Of a DNA stretch of 64,000 bases, positions 52,220-62,926 are shown in pieces. A model generated the notes under the pieces. The model was given only the letters and a program-made list of their open reading frames with translations. It did not search any database and was not told the origin of the DNA. This DNA comes from Massilia eurypsychrophila (GTDB lineage: Bacteria > Pseudomonadota > Gammaproteobacteria > Burkholderiales > Burkholderiaceae_D): contig NZ_PDOC01000012.1 in NCBI RefSeq assembly GCF_002760655.1, forward strand, positions 62,001 through 126,000, given 5' to 3'. Within the stretch, counting starts at the first letter, position 1, and each line of letters starts with the position of its first letter. A program made the position numbers and the translations under genes.

Positions 52220-53059
52220 ATGACCCACGCCGCTGATGATTTCGACGCACTATTCGATGAGGTGTCCGCGCAGCGTTCCGCCGCCCCGGCGGTGACGCCC
52301 GCCGCGTCGGCGGCGCCCTCCGCCGAAGATGATCTGGATGCGCTGTTCGACCAGGTTTCGGCCGCCCAGCCGGTGGCCGCGCCTGCCGCCGCCGCGCCGG
52401 CGGCTGCCGCCGCACCCGATAGCGGCGCCGACGACGACGACGCCGGCGACACTGGCGCTGCCGACAAGCCGATGTTCGAGCGCCTCGGCGGCATCGTGCG
52501 CCTGCTGCACGACTCGCTGCGCGAACTCGGCTACGACAAGGCGCTCACCGAAGCGGGGTCGCAAATCGTCGACGCCCAGGACCGCCTCGAATATGTTGCC
52601 TCGCTGACCGAGCAGGCCGCCAACAAGGTGCTCAACACGCTCGACGATGGCATGCCGGCGCAGGATGCGCTGTCGAAAAAGGCGAAGGCGATGGACACGC
52701 GCTGGACCGACCTGTTCGACGGCAAGCTCAGCATCGACGAATTCAAGACGCTGGCCGGCGACTCGCGCCAGTTCGCCCAGGCGGTTGCCGAAGCGACCGA
52801 AGCCGAAAAGGCGCGCCTGCTCGACATCATGATGGCGCAGGACTTCCAGGACATCACCGGCCAACTGATCAAGAAAGTCGTCGCCATTACCAAGACGGTC
52901 GAGCATGAGCTGGCCGAACTGCTGCGCGACAACGCGCCGCCGGCCGTGCGCGAGAAACTCGCCGCCCACAAGCCGAACCTGATGTCCGGCCCGGCGTTGC
53001 CATCGGTGGCGCTTGACCAGGACAATGTTGACGACCTTCTTGCCGACCTGGGATTCTGA
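52220..53059 (+). CDS. cheZ: CheZ-family protein phosphatase of CheY-P
   Basis: A 279-residue CheZ. The four-helix-bundle phosphatase core has catalytic AQDFQDITGQLIKK near residue 210, where Asp and Gln attack CheY-P. The C-terminus ends VDDLLADLGF, the CheY-binding helix. Unusually, the first 90 residues are Ala/Pro-rich and carry two peptides of very similar form, DDFDALFDEVS near residue 7 and DDLDALFDQVS near 38, which look like copies of the C-terminal CheY peptide. GGGAT upstream of ATG. Its TGA overlaps the cheA start by one base. Chemotaxis adaptation role inferred from family. Confidence 0.93.
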   Translation: MTHAADDFDALFDEVSAQRSAAPAVTPAASAAPSAEDDLDALFDQVSAAQPVAAPAAAAPAAAAAPDSGADDDDAGDTGAADKPMFERLGGIVRLLHDSLRELGYDKALTEAGSQIVDAQDRLEYVASLTEQAANKVLNTLDDGMPAQDALSKKAKAMDTRWTDLFDGKLSIDEFKTLAGDSRQFAQAVAEATEAEKARLLDIMMAQDFQDITGQLIKKVVAITKTVEHELAELLRDNAPPAVREKLAAHKPNLMSGPALPSVALDQDNVDDLLADLGF

Positions 53060-54975
53060 TGGACGATATGCTCAAGGACTTCGTCGTCGAGGCGATGGAT
53101 CTGGCAGTAAACGTAGAAGAACACTTGCTTCGGCTCGAACGCGACCCGAACAACAAGGAAACGCTGAACGCCGTGTTTCGTTCCTTCCACACGATCAAGG
53201 GCGGCGCCGGTTTCATGAACCTGCCGGCGCTGGTGGCGGCCTGCCACCTGACCGAGAACCTGTTCGACGCGCTGCGCAATGGCGCCGCGCCAGTCACCCC
53301 GCTGGCCATTGAAGCGGCGCTGCAGGCGTCCGGCTTCGTCGCCGACCAGCTCACCGACCTGTCGAACGGCGCCGCTCCCGAGCAGCTCGCATCGATGCCC
53401 GATTCGCTCGAACGCATTCTGGTCAACGCCATCGAAGGCAACGTCGATGTGCCGGCCAAGCCGGCCGCGGCGGCGCCGGTCGCCGTCGCCGCCGCGTCAG
53501 TCGCCGCCGCCGCCGCGTCAGTCGCCGCCGCTGCACCGGTCGCCACCGCGCCCGGCGCCGATGGACTCGACTGGGAAGCGATGTACATCGCCGTCGTCCC
53601 GGCCGGTACCTGGACGCCGGCTGCCCGCGCGCGCAGCGAAGCCGTCGCCGCTGGCGCCGCCGTCGCCAAAAGCGCTCCGGCGGCAATGCCTGCGCCTGCG
53701 CCTGGCGCCGGCCAGCCCGGCCAGCCCGGCTGGGACGGTGTCGACCGCCGCGAAGAGAAGGTGCAGGAATTCCGCGCCGCCTCCGCGCCCGTCAAGGAAG
53801 ACAGCATCCGCGTCGACGCCGTCAAGCTCGACGCCCTGCTCGAAGTTGCCGGCGAATCGGTACAGGCGGCCAACCAGGCCGCAGTGCTGCTCGAACGCCT
53901 GCTGCAGTACAAATTCGAAGGTCCCGCCGCCAGCCTGATGGCAACGCTGACCGAAACGCTGGAGCGCGCGTCGCGCTATTCGGCCGAACTGCAGCGCGCC
54001 ACGCTGGCCACCCGCATGCAGCCGGTCGGCCGCCTGTTCCAGAAATTCCCGCGCCTGGTGCGCGAACTGGCCAAGGACCTCGGCAAGGACGTCGAACTGA
54101 CGATCGAAGGCGCCGAGACCGAAGTCGATCGCGTCGTCGTCGACAGCCTGTACGATCCGCTGGTGCACATGCTGCGCAACGCCCTCGACCACGGCGTCGA
54201 GTCGCCCGAAGCGCGCCTCGCTGCCGGCAAGCCTGCCAAGGCGTACATCTCGCTGAAGGCCTGGCAGGAAGCCAACAGCGTCATGATCGTGCTGCAGGAC
54301 GATGGCAAGGGCATGGACCCGGCCGGGCTGCGCAAGAAGGCGTTTGAAAAAGGCCTGATCAACGAACACGGCGCCCCGAGCGACGAGGAAGCCTACCAGC
54401 TGGTGTTCCTGCCGGGCTTCTCGACCAAGGAGCAGGCCACGTCCGTATCGGGCCGCGGCGTCGGCATGGACGTCGTCAAGACCGCCGTCGAGAAGAACCG
54501 CGGCGCGATCCATATCGAGTCCTCGCTTGGCCACGGCACCAAGTTCGCGATCCGCCTGCCGATCGAACTGTCGATCGTGCCGACCATGCTGGTATCGACT
54601 TCCGGCGCCGCGCTGGCGCTGCCGATGGCGGTCGTTCAGCGCGTCGTCGAACTGCCGGAGACCTTCATGATGGTCGGCGGCGCGCCGGTGCTCAAGGACC
54701 AGGGCCGCCCGCTGCCGGTGCGCTCGCTCGCCGGCGCGCTCGGCTACGAGAACTGCTCGGAACGGGTCGGCATCGTCGTCGCCGCGCCGCAGCCGTACAT
54801 CCTCGCGGTCGCCGCGGTCGACGGCACCGCCGACCTGGTGATCAAGCCGATGACCGCCATCGCCGTCGAAGGCATCACCGGCACCGCCCGTTCGGCCGAA
54901 GGCGAACTGGTTCTGGTGGTCGGCCTGTCGTTCCTGATGGACGGCTGCCGCGCAGCGGTCAAGCTGGCGGCGTAA
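53059..54975 (+). CDS. cheA: CheA-type chemotaxis histidine kinase
   Basis: A 638-residue CheA homologue. HPt domain with His44 in SFHTIKGGAGFM; an Ala/Pro-rich linker (about 135-190) in place of a clear CheY-binding P2; dimerisation domain (REEKVQEFRAA; VDAVKLDALLEVAGES) from about 235; HATPase domain with N (MLRNALDHGV), G1 (QDDGKGMDP) and G2 (GRGVGMDVVK) boxes; C-terminal CheW-like domain (MAVVQRVVELPE; SEGELVLVVG). The linker has an internal ASVAAAA duplication at DNA level. It follows cheZ with no CheY, CheW or receptor gene nearby, so the partners must be elsewhere. A terminator follows. Confidence 0.9.
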   Translation: MDDMLKDFVVEAMDLAVNVEEHLLRLERDPNNKETLNAVFRSFHTIKGGAGFMNLPALVAACHLTENLFDALRNGAAPVTPLAIEAALQASGFVADQLTDLSNGAAPEQLASMPDSLERILVNAIEGNVDVPAKPAAAAPVAVAAASVAAAAASVAAAAPVATAPGADGLDWEAMYIAVVPAGTWTPAARARSEAVAAGAAVAKSAPAAMPAPAPGAGQPGQPGWDGVDRREEKVQEFRAASAPVKEDSIRVDAVKLDALLEVAGESVQAANQAAVLLERLLQYKFEGPAASLMATLTETLERASRYSAELQRATLATRMQPVGRLFQKFPRLVRELAKDLGKDVELTIEGAETEVDRVVVDSLYDPLVHMLRNALDHGVESPEARLAAGKPAKAYISLKAWQEANSVMIVLQDDGKGMDPAGLRKKAFEKGLINEHGAPSDEEAYQLVFLPGFSTKEQATSVSGRGVGMDVVKTAVEKNRGAIHIESSLGHGTKFAIRLPIELSIVPTMLVSTSGAALALPMAVVQRVVELPETFMMVGGAPVLKDQGRPLPVRSLAGALGYENCSERVGIVVAAPQPYILAVAAVDGTADLVIKPMTAIAVEGITGTARSAEGELVLVVGLSFLMDGCRAAVKLAA

Positions 54976-55035
54976 AGAAAAACGCACGAAAACGGGGCGG
55001 CAGGGAAATACTCCGCGCTGCACCAAACGACACTA

Positions 55036-55068
55036 AAAATGCCTGCTGTCACTAGCGGGCATTTTTTA
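55036..55068 (+). terminator. Rho-independent terminator after cheA
   Basis: AATGCCTGC at 55038-55046 pairs with GCGGGCATT at 55055-55063 (one G-T pair), flanked by AAAA before and TTTTTT after. Confidence 0.85.
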
Positions 55069-55208
55069 TTTGCCAAAAGGATTTCCAAAGAACTAAAAAT
55101 TTGCATGAATGTCTAATTATGCAAAGAATATTCAAATCAGCCCGGCACTGACGCAGTGCACAAATAATGGCATAATCAAACTCGTTCTTTCAAACCGACC
55201 GCGACGCC

Positions 55209-56612
55209 ATGATGAAAACGCTCTACGACAAACTCTGGGAATCGCACGTCGTGCGGGCCGATGAAGATGGCACCACGGTGCTGTACATCGACCGTCACCT
55301 GGTACACGAGGTCACCAGCCCGCAGGCGTTCGACGGCCTGCGCGAAGCCGGGCGTCCGCTGTGGCGCACTTCCGCCAACCTGGCCGTGGCCGATCACAAC
55401 GTCCCCACCACCGACCGCAAGGGCGGCATCGCCGATCCGACTTCGCGCCTGCAGGTCGAAACGCTCGACGCCAACGCCAAGAGCTACGGCCTCACTTATT
55501 TCAACATGAACGACAAGCGCCAGGGCATCGTCCACGTGATCGGGCCGGAGCAGGGCGCCACCTTGCCGGGCATGACGGTCGTCTGCGGCGACTCGCACAC
55601 GTCGACCCATGGCGCCTTCGGCTGCCTGGCGCACGGCATCGGCACCTCCGAAGTCGAACATGTGCTGGCCACGCAAACGCTGCTGGCAAAAAAATCGAAG
55701 GCCATGCTGGTGCAGGTCGACGGCGCCATGCCGGCCGGGGTCACCGCCAAGGACATCGTGCTGGCGATCATCGGCAAGATCGGCACCGCCGGCGGCACCG
55801 GCTACGCCATCGAGTTTGGCGGCTCCACCATCCGCGCGCTGTCGATGGAAGGTCGCATGACGGTCTGTAACATGGCGATCGAAGCTGGCGCGCGCGCCGG
55901 CATCATCGGCGTCGACGACACCACCATCGACTACGTCAAGGGCCGGCCCTACTCTCCGGCCGGGCCGCACTGGGACCGCGCGGTCGACTACTGGCGCACC
56001 TTGCACTCCGACGCCGGCGCCAGGTTCGACCTGGTCGTCACCCTTGGCGCGGCCGACGTCAAGCCGCAGGTCACCTGGGGCACCTCGCCCGAAATGGTGA
56101 CCTCGATCGATGGCCGCGTGCCCGATCCGGACAACGAAAAAGACGCGGTGCGGCGCGACGCGATGGAAAAGGCGCTGGTCTACATGAACCTCAAGCCGAA
56201 CACGCCGATCGCCGACATCCGCATCGACAAGGTGTTCATCGGCTCGTGCACCAACTCGCGCATCGAAGACCTGCGCGCCGCCGCCGCCGTGGTGCGCGGC
56301 AAGCAGCGCGCCTCCAACGTGCGCCTGGCGCTGGTGGTGCCCGGCTCGGGCCTCGTCAAGGACCAGGCCGAGCGCGAAGGCCTCGACAAGATCTTCCGCG
56401 ACGCCGGCTTCGAGTGGCGCGAGCCTGGCTGCTCGATGTGCCTGGCGATGAACGCCGACCGGCTCGAGCCGGGCGAACGCTGCGCCTCGACCTCGAACCG
56501 CAATTTCGAAGGCCGCCAAGGGCAGGGCGGACGCACCCACCTGGTGTCGCCGGCGATGGCCGCCGCCGCCGGTATCGCCGGCCACTTTGTCGATGTCCGC
56601 GCGCTGCGCTAA
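55209..56612 (+). CDS. leuC: 3-isopropylmalate dehydratase large subunit LeuC
   Basis: With LeuD this aconitase-type enzyme isomerises 2- to 3-isopropylmalate in leucine synthesis. It has 467 residues, the usual length. The [4Fe-4S] cysteines lie in [11 protein letters not shown] near 350 and [10 protein letters not shown] near 410; other family motifs are [12 protein letters not shown] and VADHNVPTT near the start and [12 protein letters not shown] near 130. The start at 55209 gives the [14 protein letters not shown]-terminus typical of LeuC. First gene of the leucine-asd block. A short lipoprotein gene is interposed before leuD. Confidence 0.97.
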   Translation: MMKTLYDKLWESHVVRADEDGTTVLYIDRHLVHEVTSPQAFDGLREAGRPLWRTSANLAVADHNVPTTDRKGGIADPTSRLQVETLDANAKSYGLTYFNMNDKRQGIVHVIGPEQGATLPGMTVVCGDSHTSTHGAFGCLAHGIGTSEVEHVLATQTLLAKKSKAMLVQVDGAMPAGVTAKDIVLAIIGKIGTAGGTGYAIEFGGSTIRALSMEGRMTVCNMAIEAGARAGIIGVDDTTIDYVKGRPYSPAGPHWDRAVDYWRTLHSDAGARFDLVVTLGAADVKPQVTWGTSPEMVTSIDGRVPDPDNEKDAVRRDAMEKALVYMNLKPNTPIADIRIDKVFIGSCTNSRIEDLRAAAAVVRGKQRASNVRLALVVPGSGLVKDQAEREGLDKIFRDAGFEWREPGCSMCLAMNADRLEPGERCASTSNRNFEGRQGQGGRTHLVSPAMAAAAGIAGHFVDVRALR

Positions 56613-56655
56613 TGGTTTTACTCCAAAACTAACTACTAAAATAAGAGTCCAACAA

Positions 56656-56778
56656 ATGAAGAAGCTATTCGCCCTCGGTGCCGTCGCCCTGCTGCTGGCC
56701 GGCTGCAATACCATCGCCGGTGTCGGCAAGGATGTCCAAAAAATTGGCCAGGTCGTCGAAGGCGCCGGCAGAAAATAA
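56656..56778 (+). CDS. Entericidin A/B-family lipoprotein
   Basis: A 40-residue peptide: [20 protein letters not shown] has a lipobox (LLAGC, Cys17) and the mature part [20 protein letters not shown] is an amphipathic helix with the GKDV-K-GG pattern of entericidins. Entericidins are small outer-membrane-linked lipoproteins, in E. coli a toxin-antidote pair; here a single copy lies between leuC and leuD, which I know to be a frequent arrangement in Burkholderiales. No ribosome site is strong (GAGTCC). The next start is 38 bases downstream. Confidence 0.85.
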   Translation: MKKLFALGAVALLLAGCNTIAGVGKDVQKIGQVVEGAGRK

Positions 56779-56815
56779 CGCGAAAGAGCGGGCCCTGTGG
56801 TCCGCGCAAAGGACC

Positions 56816-57463
56816 ATGGATAAATTCACGATATACGAAGGACTGGTGGCGCCGCTCGACCGCGCCAATGTCGACACCGACGCCATCATCCCGAAGCAGT
56901 TCCTCAAGTCGATTCACCGCACCGGCTTCGGCCCCAACCTGTTCGACGAATGGCGCTACCTCGACCACGGCGAACCGGGCAAGGACAACAGCGCGCGCCC
57001 ACTCAATCCCGACTTCGTGCTGAACCAACCGCGCTACCAGGGCGCCTCGATCCTCCTCACGCGCAAAAACTTCGGCTGCGGCTCCTCGCGCGAACACGCG
57101 CCGTGGGCGCTCGACCAGTACGGTTTTCGCGCCGTCATCGCGCCCAGCTTCGCCGACATCTTCTTCAACAACTGCTACAAGAGCGGCCTGCTGCCGATCG
57201 TGCTCACCGAAGCGCAGGTCGAGCACCTGTTCAACGAGGTCAAGGCCTTTCCGGGTTTTCGCTTGGTGGTCGACCTCGAGCAGCAGCGCGTGTCGACCTC
57301 CAACGGCAGCCTGACGTACCAGTTCGAGATCGACCCGTTCCGCAAGTACTGCCTGATCAATGGCCTCGACGACATCGGCCTGACCTTGCGCCACGCCGAC
57401 GAGATCCGCGCCTTCGAGGAGCGCCACCTGGCTGCCCAGCCGTGGCTTGCCAACGTCATCTAA
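56816..57463 (+). CDS. leuD: 3-isopropylmalate dehydratase small subunit LeuD
   Basis: A 215-residue swivelling-domain subunit of isopropylmalate dehydratase. Typical motifs are [14 protein letters not shown] near residue 19, [14 protein letters not shown] near 92 and [16 protein letters not shown] near 122. ATG at 56816 is preceded by AAAGGA; the longer upstream frame only reads through the entericidin region. 35 bases separate it from leuB. Confidence 0.96.
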   Translation: MDKFTIYEGLVAPLDRANVDTDAIIPKQFLKSIHRTGFGPNLFDEWRYLDHGEPGKDNSARPLNPDFVLNQPRYQGASILLTRKNFGCGSSREHAPWALDQYGFRAVIAPSFADIFFNNCYKSGLLPIVLTEAQVEHLFNEVKAFPGFRLVVDLEQQRVSTSNGSLTYQFEIDPFRKYCLINGLDDIGLTLRHADEIRAFEERHLAAQPWLANVI

Positions 57464-57498
57464 CGCAGTTATCCGAACCCACAACGAGAAGCCAGAAC

Positions 57499-58569
57499 AT
57501 GAAGATCGCAATCCTGCCCGGCGACGGTATCGGCCCTGAAATCATGAAGCAGGCGGTCAAGGTGCTGAACGTGCTCGGCGAACGCTTCGAACTCGAAACC
57601 GCCGATGTCGGCGGCGCCGGTTATGCCGGCCATGGCCATCCGCTGCCGGCGTCGACCCTGGCGCTGGCGCGCGCCGCCGACGCTGTGCTGTTCGGCGCTG
57701 TCGGCGACTACAAGTACGATTCGCTCGAGCGCTCGCTGCGCCCTGAGCAGGCAATCCTCGGACTGCGCAAGGAGCTCGCGCTGTTCGCCAACCTGCGTCC
57801 CGCCATCCTGTATCCCGAACTGGCCGGCGCCTCCACGCTGAAGCCAGAGGTGGTGTCGGGCCTCGACATCCTGATCATCCGCGAGCTGACCGGCGACATC
57901 TACTTCGGCAAGCCGCGCGGCGTGCGCGAGTGCCCGGACGGCCCGTTCAAGGGCGAGCGCGAAGGCTTCGACACGATGCGCTACGCCGAGTCGGAAATCC
58001 GCCGCATCGCCCACGTCGCCTTCCAGGCGGCGCAAAAGCGCGACCGCCGCGTCACCAGCGTCGACAAGGCCAACGTGCTCGAGACGTTCCAGTTCTGGCG
58101 CGACATCGTCACCGATGTGCACAAGGAGTATCCGGATATCGAGCTCGATCACATGTACGTCGATAACGCCGCGATGCAGCTGGTGCGCGCGCCAAAAAAA
58201 TTCGACGTCCTCGTCACCGGCAACATGTTCGGCGACATCCTGTCCGACTGCGCGGCGATGCTGACCGGCTCGATCGGCATGCTGCCGTCGGCGTCGCTCG
58301 ACGCCAACAACAAAGGCCTGTACGAGCCGTCGCACGGTTCGGCGCCCGACATCGCCGGCAAGGGCATCGCCAATCCACTGGCGACGATCCTGTCGGCGGC
58401 GATGATGCTGCGCTTTTCCCTCGGCCGCCCTGAACAGGCCGAACGCATCGAGACCGCCGTCAAGGCCGTGCTGGCGCAAGGGCTGCGCACGGCCGACATT
58501 TACGAGCCGGGCACCACGCGCGTGGGCACCGACGAAATGGGCGACGCGGTGGTCAAGGCTTTGGCATAG
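57499..58569 (+). CDS. leuB: 3-isopropylmalate dehydrogenase LeuB
   Basis: NAD-dependent decarboxylating dehydrogenase of leucine synthesis. The 356-residue protein begins [15 protein letters not shown] (nucleotide motif) and shows [31 protein letters not shown] and [10 protein letters not shown], plus the LSP signature area [14 protein letters not shown]. All catalytic Arg, Tyr, Lys and Asp segments are there. AGAAG is seen upstream of ATG at 57499; the longer open frame does not fit the family. It precedes asd by 21 bases. Confidence 0.97.
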   Translation: MKIAILPGDGIGPEIMKQAVKVLNVLGERFELETADVGGAGYAGHGHPLPASTLALARAADAVLFGAVGDYKYDSLERSLRPEQAILGLRKELALFANLRPAILYPELAGASTLKPEVVSGLDILIIRELTGDIYFGKPRGVRECPDGPFKGEREGFDTMRYAESEIRRIAHVAFQAAQKRDRRVTSVDKANVLETFQFWRDIVTDVHKEYPDIELDHMYVDNAAMQLVRAPKKFDVLVTGNMFGDILSDCAAMLTGSIGMLPSASLDANNKGLYEPSHGSAPDIAGKGIANPLATILSAAMMLRFSLGRPEQAERIETAVKAVLAQGLRTADIYEPGTTRVGTDEMGDAVVKALA

Positions 58570-58590
58570 ATTTTTACTTATAGAGAGAAG

Positions 58591-59721
58591 ATGATGAAAC
58601 TAGTTGGCTTGGTAGGTTGGCGTGGCATGGTCGGTTCGGTGCTGATGCAGCGCATGCGCGACGAGGGCGACTTCGCCCACATCGAACCGGTGTTTTTCAC
58701 CACTTCGAACGCAGGCGGCAATGCGCCGGCGATGGCGAAGAACGAAACCACGCTGAAGGACGCGCTTGACGTCACCGAGCTGTCGAAGTGCGAGATCATC
58801 ATTTCCTGCCAGGGCGGCGACTACACCAACGAAGTGTTCCCGAAGCTGCGCGCCGCCGGCTGGAACGGCTACTGGATCGACGCCGCGTCGACCTTGCGCA
58901 TGAACGACGACGCCGTCATCGTGCTCGACCCGGTCAACCTCGACGTCATCAAGAACGCGATGACCAAGGGCGTGAAGAACTACATCGGCGGCAACTGCAC
59001 CGTGTCGTGCATGCTGATGGGCCTGGGCGGCCTGTTCGAGCACAAGCTGGTCGACTGGATGACGTCGATGACGTACCAGGCCGCGTCCGGCGGCGGCGCC
59101 CAGCACATGCGCGAGCTGCTCACCCAGTTCGGCACCATCAATGCCGCCGTGCGGCCGCTGCTCGACGACCCGGCCGCGGCGATCCTCGACATCGACCGCG
59201 CCGTGCTGGCGACCCAGCACGGTTACTCTGCCGATGAGATCAAGCAGTTCGGCGCGCCGCTGGCCGGCAGCCTGATTCCGTGGATCGACAAGGACCTCGG
59301 CAACGGCCAGTCGAAAGAAGAATGGAAGGCCGGCGCCGAGACCAACAAGATCCTGGGCCTGGGCGCCGCATTCGGCAGCGCCGAAATTCCGGTCGACGGC
59401 CTGTGCGTGCGCATCGGCGCGATGCGCTGCCACTCGCAGGCGCTGACCATCAAGCTCAAACGCGATGTGCCGCTCGACGAAATCAACGACATCATCGCGT
59501 CGAACAACCAGTGGGTCAAGGTGGTGCCGAACACGCGCGAAGCGTCGATGCGCGACCTGTCGCCGGCGGCCGTCACCGGCAGCCTGACGATCCCGGTCGG
59601 GCGCCTGCGCAAGATGTCGATGGGCGGCGAATACCTGTCCGCCTTCACCGTCGGCGACCAGTTGCTGTGGGGCGCGGCCGAGCCGCTGCGGCGCATGTTG
59701 TGCATCGTTCTCGACAAGTAA
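58591..59721 (+). CDS. asd: Aspartate-semialdehyde dehydrogenase Asd
   Basis: Asd reduces aspartyl phosphate to the semialdehyde, a precursor of lysine, DAP, methionine and threonine. The 376-residue protein begins [21 protein letters not shown] (dinucleotide motif), has catalytic Cys136 in GGNCTVSCM, and the later SASGGGAQH-type region ([14 protein letters not shown]) with the substrate-binding Arg and His. In-gene length fits the gamma/beta-proteobacterial form. Start may be either adjacent ATG at 58591 or 58594; AGAGAGAAG precedes them. A palindromic terminator-like sequence follows the stop. Confidence 0.97.
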   Translation: MMKLVGLVGWRGMVGSVLMQRMRDEGDFAHIEPVFFTTSNAGGNAPAMAKNETTLKDALDVTELSKCEIIISCQGGDYTNEVFPKLRAAGWNGYWIDAASTLRMNDDAVIVLDPVNLDVIKNAMTKGVKNYIGGNCTVSCMLMGLGGLFEHKLVDWMTSMTYQAASGGGAQHMRELLTQFGTINAAVRPLLDDPAAAILDIDRAVLATQHGYSADEIKQFGAPLAGSLIPWIDKDLGNGQSKEEWKAGAETNKILGLGAAFGSAEIPVDGLCVRIGAMRCHSQALTIKLKRDVPLDEINDIIASNNQWVKVVPNTREASMRDLSPAAVTGSLTIPVGRLRKMSMGGEYLSAFTVGDQLLWGAAEPLRRMLCIVLDK

Positions 59722-59758
59722 AGTTCTGCTAACGGTCGTTAACTGCAAGCCATCGAAA

Positions 59759-59778
59759 GGGCCGGATTTATCCGGCCC
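59759..59778 (+). terminator. Probable terminator after asd
   Basis: GGGCCGGAT at 59759-59767 pairs with ATCCGGCCC at 59770-59778, loop TT. It is 37 bases after the asd stop. The T-run (GTTTT) is short and delayed, so the call is moderate. Confidence 0.6.
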
Positions 59779-59857
59779 GACGTGTTTTGGAAACGCAGTT
59801 TTCACTCTGAGAACTGGCCAATCGGGCGCGCAAGATTTGCTGAAAAGTCGCATTAAC

Positions 59858-59872
59858 TGAGCATACTGCTCA
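59858..59872. promoter_or_regulatory. Inverted repeat upstream of fimV
   Basis: TGAGCA at 59858-59863 and TGCTCA at 59867-59872 are inverted copies with a 3-base gap. It shares the GAGCA core with the palindrome at 59914-59929. Both lie in the 273-base gap before fimV and are candidate control sites. Confidence 0.35.
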
Positions 59873-59913
59873 CATACCTTGCGTTGTGGCCGGAGAAACA
59901 CTCCTAAAGCTTG

Positions 59914-59929
59914 CATGCTCTAGAGCATG
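59914..59929. promoter_or_regulatory. 16-bp perfect palindrome upstream of fimV
   Basis: CATGCTCTAGAGCATG is identical on both strands and lies 66 bases before the chosen fimV start. The length makes chance unlikely; a dimeric DNA-binding protein or a small stem in the mRNA leader are possible readings. Confidence 0.45.
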
Positions 59930-59994
59930 ATGATATGTTGAGACCTCCGGGAAACCTGCATTCTCCCTCGACAACTCTTACGACGCCCCCAATC

Positions 59995-62901
59995 ATGCCT
60001 TTAAAAACTCGCCCCCGGATCATGTCGCTCGCGCTGAAAACACTTTATGGCGCTGTTGCCAGCGCAGTGTTTTTGTCCTCCGCGGCGTGCGCTGCGGGAC
60101 TCGGCAAGCTGACCGTCCTGTCGTCCCTCGGCCAGCCTTTGCGCGCCGAAATCGAGTTGACGTCGGTGTCGAACGACGAGGCCGCCGGCCTGGTGGCCAA
60201 GCTTGCCGCGCCTGAAGCGTTCCGTCAGGCGAACATCGAATTCAATCCGGCCCTGCTGTCGCTGCGTTTCGCGGTCGAACAGCGCAATGGCCGCCAGTTC
60301 ATCAAGATCTCGTCGTTGCAGCCGGTCAACGAGCCGTTCGTCGACATGCTGCTCGAGCTGTCGTGGAACAGCGGCCGCCTGGTGCGTGAATACACCTTCC
60401 TGCTCGACCCGGCCGAACTGCGCACGACCCAATCGGCACAAGTGGCCGCGCCGGTCGATGTGCTGAACCAGGGTTCGCGCACCAGCCTGCCGGCGCGGCA
60501 GGCCGGCCAGCCGACCCGCCAGGGCAGCCAGGCCAGCCAAACCAGCCAAACCAGCCCGGCGAGCCAGCCCGCGCCCGCCGCGCAAGCGCCGCAGCCGCGC
60601 CCGAAGCTCGAGCAGCCGACCGCCGACAACCAGGGCGACGCCGGCGACGGCGCCTCGAAGTACAAGGTCAAGCGCGGCGACACGTTAGGACGCATTGCTG
60701 CCCAGGTCAAGCCGGTCGAGATCTCGCTCGACATGATGCTGGTGGCACTGTACCGCGCCAATCCGGACGCCTTCATCAGCAATAACATGAACCGCCTGAA
60801 GTCCGGCCAGATCCTGTCGGTGCCCGACTCCGACGCCATCAAGGGCGGCGGCGAGGGCGACGCCCGTGGCGTGGTGGTGGCCCATGCGGCCGACTTCAAC
60901 GCTTACCGCAACAAGCTGGCCGGCCAGGTCGCCAATGCGGCGCCGGGCAAGGAAACCGAAGGCACCCAGAGCGGCGCCGGCAAGATCGTCGCCAAGGTCG
61001 AAGAACGCCCGACCGCGGCCAACGAATCGAAGGACCAGCTCAAGCTGTCGAAGGCGGCGCCTGCCGGCGCCGCCGGCAAGACCGGCGCGGTCGACGCCGA
61101 AGACAAGATCGCCAAGGAGCGCGCGCTGGCCGAAGCGACCGCCCGCGTCAAGGAACTCGAGCGCAACGTCAGCGACCTCGAAAAGCTGATGACGGTGAAG
61201 AACAAGGCCGGCACCGAAGCGCAAGTGGCGCCGGTGTCTGTGGTGACGACGCCGGCGGCGGCGGTAGCGGCCAGGCCGGCAGCCGAAGTGATGCCCGCGC
61301 CCGCGCCGGTCGAGCCGGCGAAAGTCAAACCGGCGCCGGTGGTGGTCAAGCAGCCGGCGCCCGCCGAGCCGACCTTCGCCGACATGATCATGGATAACAT
61401 CACCTACGTCGGCGCCGGCCTGGCCGTCGCGCTGCTGGCGCTGTTCGGCCTGTCGCGCCGCCGCAAGAAGGACGCCATCGCGCCAGGCGAGCCGTCGATC
61501 CTCGGCGCGCCGACCGACCAGGCCCACTCGCTGTTCGCCGAAACCGGCGGCCAGAGTATCGACACCAGCAACAGCGTCTTCAACTCCAGCTTCGCGCCAT
61601 CGGCCAGCCAGCTTGACACCAACGAAGTCGATCCGGTCGCCGAGGCCGATGTCTACATCGCCTACGGCCGCGATGCGCAGGCCGAAGAGATTCTGAAGGA
61701 AGCGCTGCGCAACCATCCGGAACGCGCGCCGGTTCGCCTCAAGCTGCTCGAGATCTACGCCGCCCGCAAGGACCAGCGCGCGTTCGAAGCGCAAGCCGGC
61801 GAAATGTACGGCATCACGCGCGGGCAGGGCGACGAATGGGCCCAGGCGGCAGCGCTTGGCCTGTCGATCGATCCGCACAATCCGCTGTACGCAACGGCCG
61901 GAGAGACCGTGGCCGCCGCGGCGTCATCGACGCCGGAAGACATCGCCGAGCAGGCGATCCTGAACCAGATGCACGCCGAAGGCGTCTCGGCCGAACCCGA
62001 CCTGATGGACCTGGGCCTGGCCGACAATACTCCGACCGCGCTGCCCGAGCCGGTGCAAAGCGCGGCCAGTCCGGCCGACGACCACACGCTCGACTTCGAC
62101 CTGGGCGGCCTCAGTTTCGAGCCGGTCACCAACGACACGCCGGCACCAGCCAGCACGGTCGCTGCCGCGCCGGCGTTCGACGCCAACGACATGGAGTTCA
62201 CGTCCGACCCGGTCGTCGCCGCCGCGCCGCCGAAGGAGGAAGAGCAGTCGTTCGACCTGGCCTTCGACATGGCCTTCGACACGCCGGACGCCGACAAGAC
62301 GATTGTCGCCGCGGTCCCGGCCGAGCCGGTCGCCGAGCCGAAGTCGCTCGACGACATCCGTCTCGACATGGCCTCGCACGAGCCTGTCCCTGAATTCAAC
62401 ATGGCCGACCTGGCGCACGAATTCGACCTGCCGACGCTGCCCGACAGCACGCCGGCCGCCGCTCCCGTGGCCGCGAAAGCCGACGACGTCGCCAATTTCG
62501 CCGATATGGACTTCGACTTCCCGACGACGCCAGCCGCTCCCGCCGCCGCCAGCGCAGCGCCGGTCGACGACCCGTTCGCCCTGCCGGACTTCCCTGACGT
62601 CGAGCGTACCGCCGTGCCGGCCGCCGCGCAAAGCTTCGCCGCCGCGCCGCAGTTCGACATGTCCGGCATCGATCTGGACCTGCCGGCCGACGCCCCGGCT
62701 TTCGAGGAGACGGGCGCATCGTCTTCCAGCGGCGAGATGACCGCCATGCAAATGGAGATGGAGACCAAGCTTGACCTGGCCATCGCCTACGAGGAGATCG
62801 GCGACAAGGAAGGCGCGCGCGAACTGCTCGACGAAGTGATCAAGGGCGGCAGCAACGAGCAGGTAAGCAAAGCCAGCGCGATGCGCTCGAAACTGGCCTG
62901 A
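59995..62901 (+). CDS. fimV: FimV-like pilus assembly/peptidoglycan-binding inner membrane protein
   Basis: FimV proteins organise type IV pili and polar structures in the cell envelope. From the ATG at 59995 the protein has 968 residues; a second plausible start at 60022 gives the signal peptide [18 protein letters not shown]. The conserved FimV N-terminus follows ([20 protein letters not shown]). A LysM domain is near residue 222 ([16 protein letters not shown]). One membrane helix is at about 469-487 ([17 protein letters not shown]), then a 450-residue acidic cytoplasmic region. The C-terminal FimV peptide repeats the TPR-like [20 protein letters not shown]. Length fits this family. truA follows after 25 bases. 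Confidence 0.92.
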   Translation: MPLKTRPRIMSLALKTLYGAVASAVFLSSAACAAGLGKLTVLSSLGQPLRAEIELTSVSNDEAAGLVAKLAAPEAFRQANIEFNPALLSLRFAVEQRNGRQFIKISSLQPVNEPFVDMLLELSWNSGRLVREYTFLLDPAELRTTQSAQVAAPVDVLNQGSRTSLPARQAGQPTRQGSQASQTSQTSPASQPAPAAQAPQPRPKLEQPTADNQGDAGDGASKYKVKRGDTLGRIAAQVKPVEISLDMMLVALYRANPDAFISNNMNRLKSGQILSVPDSDAIKGGGEGDARGVVVAHAADFNAYRNKLAGQVANAAPGKETEGTQSGAGKIVAKVEERPTAANESKDQLKLSKAAPAGAAGKTGAVDAEDKIAKERALAEATARVKELERNVSDLEKLMTVKNKAGTEAQVAPVSVVTTPAAAVAARPAAEVMPAPAPVEPAKVKPAPVVVKQPAPAEPTFADMIMDNITYVGAGLAVALLALFGLSRRRKKDAIAPGEPSILGAPTDQAHSLFAETGGQSIDTSNSVFNSSFAPSASQLDTNEVDPVAEADVYIAYGRDAQAEEILKEALRNHPERAPVRLKLLEIYAARKDQRAFEAQAGEMYGITRGQGDEWAQAAALGLSIDPHNPLYATAGETVAAAASSTPEDIAEQAILNQMHAEGVSAEPDLMDLGLADNTPTALPEPVQSAASPADDHTLDFDLGGLSFEPVTNDTPAPASTVAAAPAFDANDMEFTSDPVVAAAPPKEEEQSFDLAFDMAFDTPDADKTIVAAVPAEPVAEPKSLDDIRLDMASHEPVPEFNMADLAHEFDLPTLPDSTPAAAPVAAKADDVANFADMDFDFPTTPAAPAAASAAPVDDPFALPDFPDVERTAVPAAAQSFAAAPQFDMSGIDLDLPADAPAFEETGASSSSGEMTAMQMEMETKLDLAIAYEEIGDKEGARELLDEVIKGGSNEQVSKASAMRSKLA

Positions 62902-62926
62902 ACCGCAACACGCAATTGGAGTTGAT

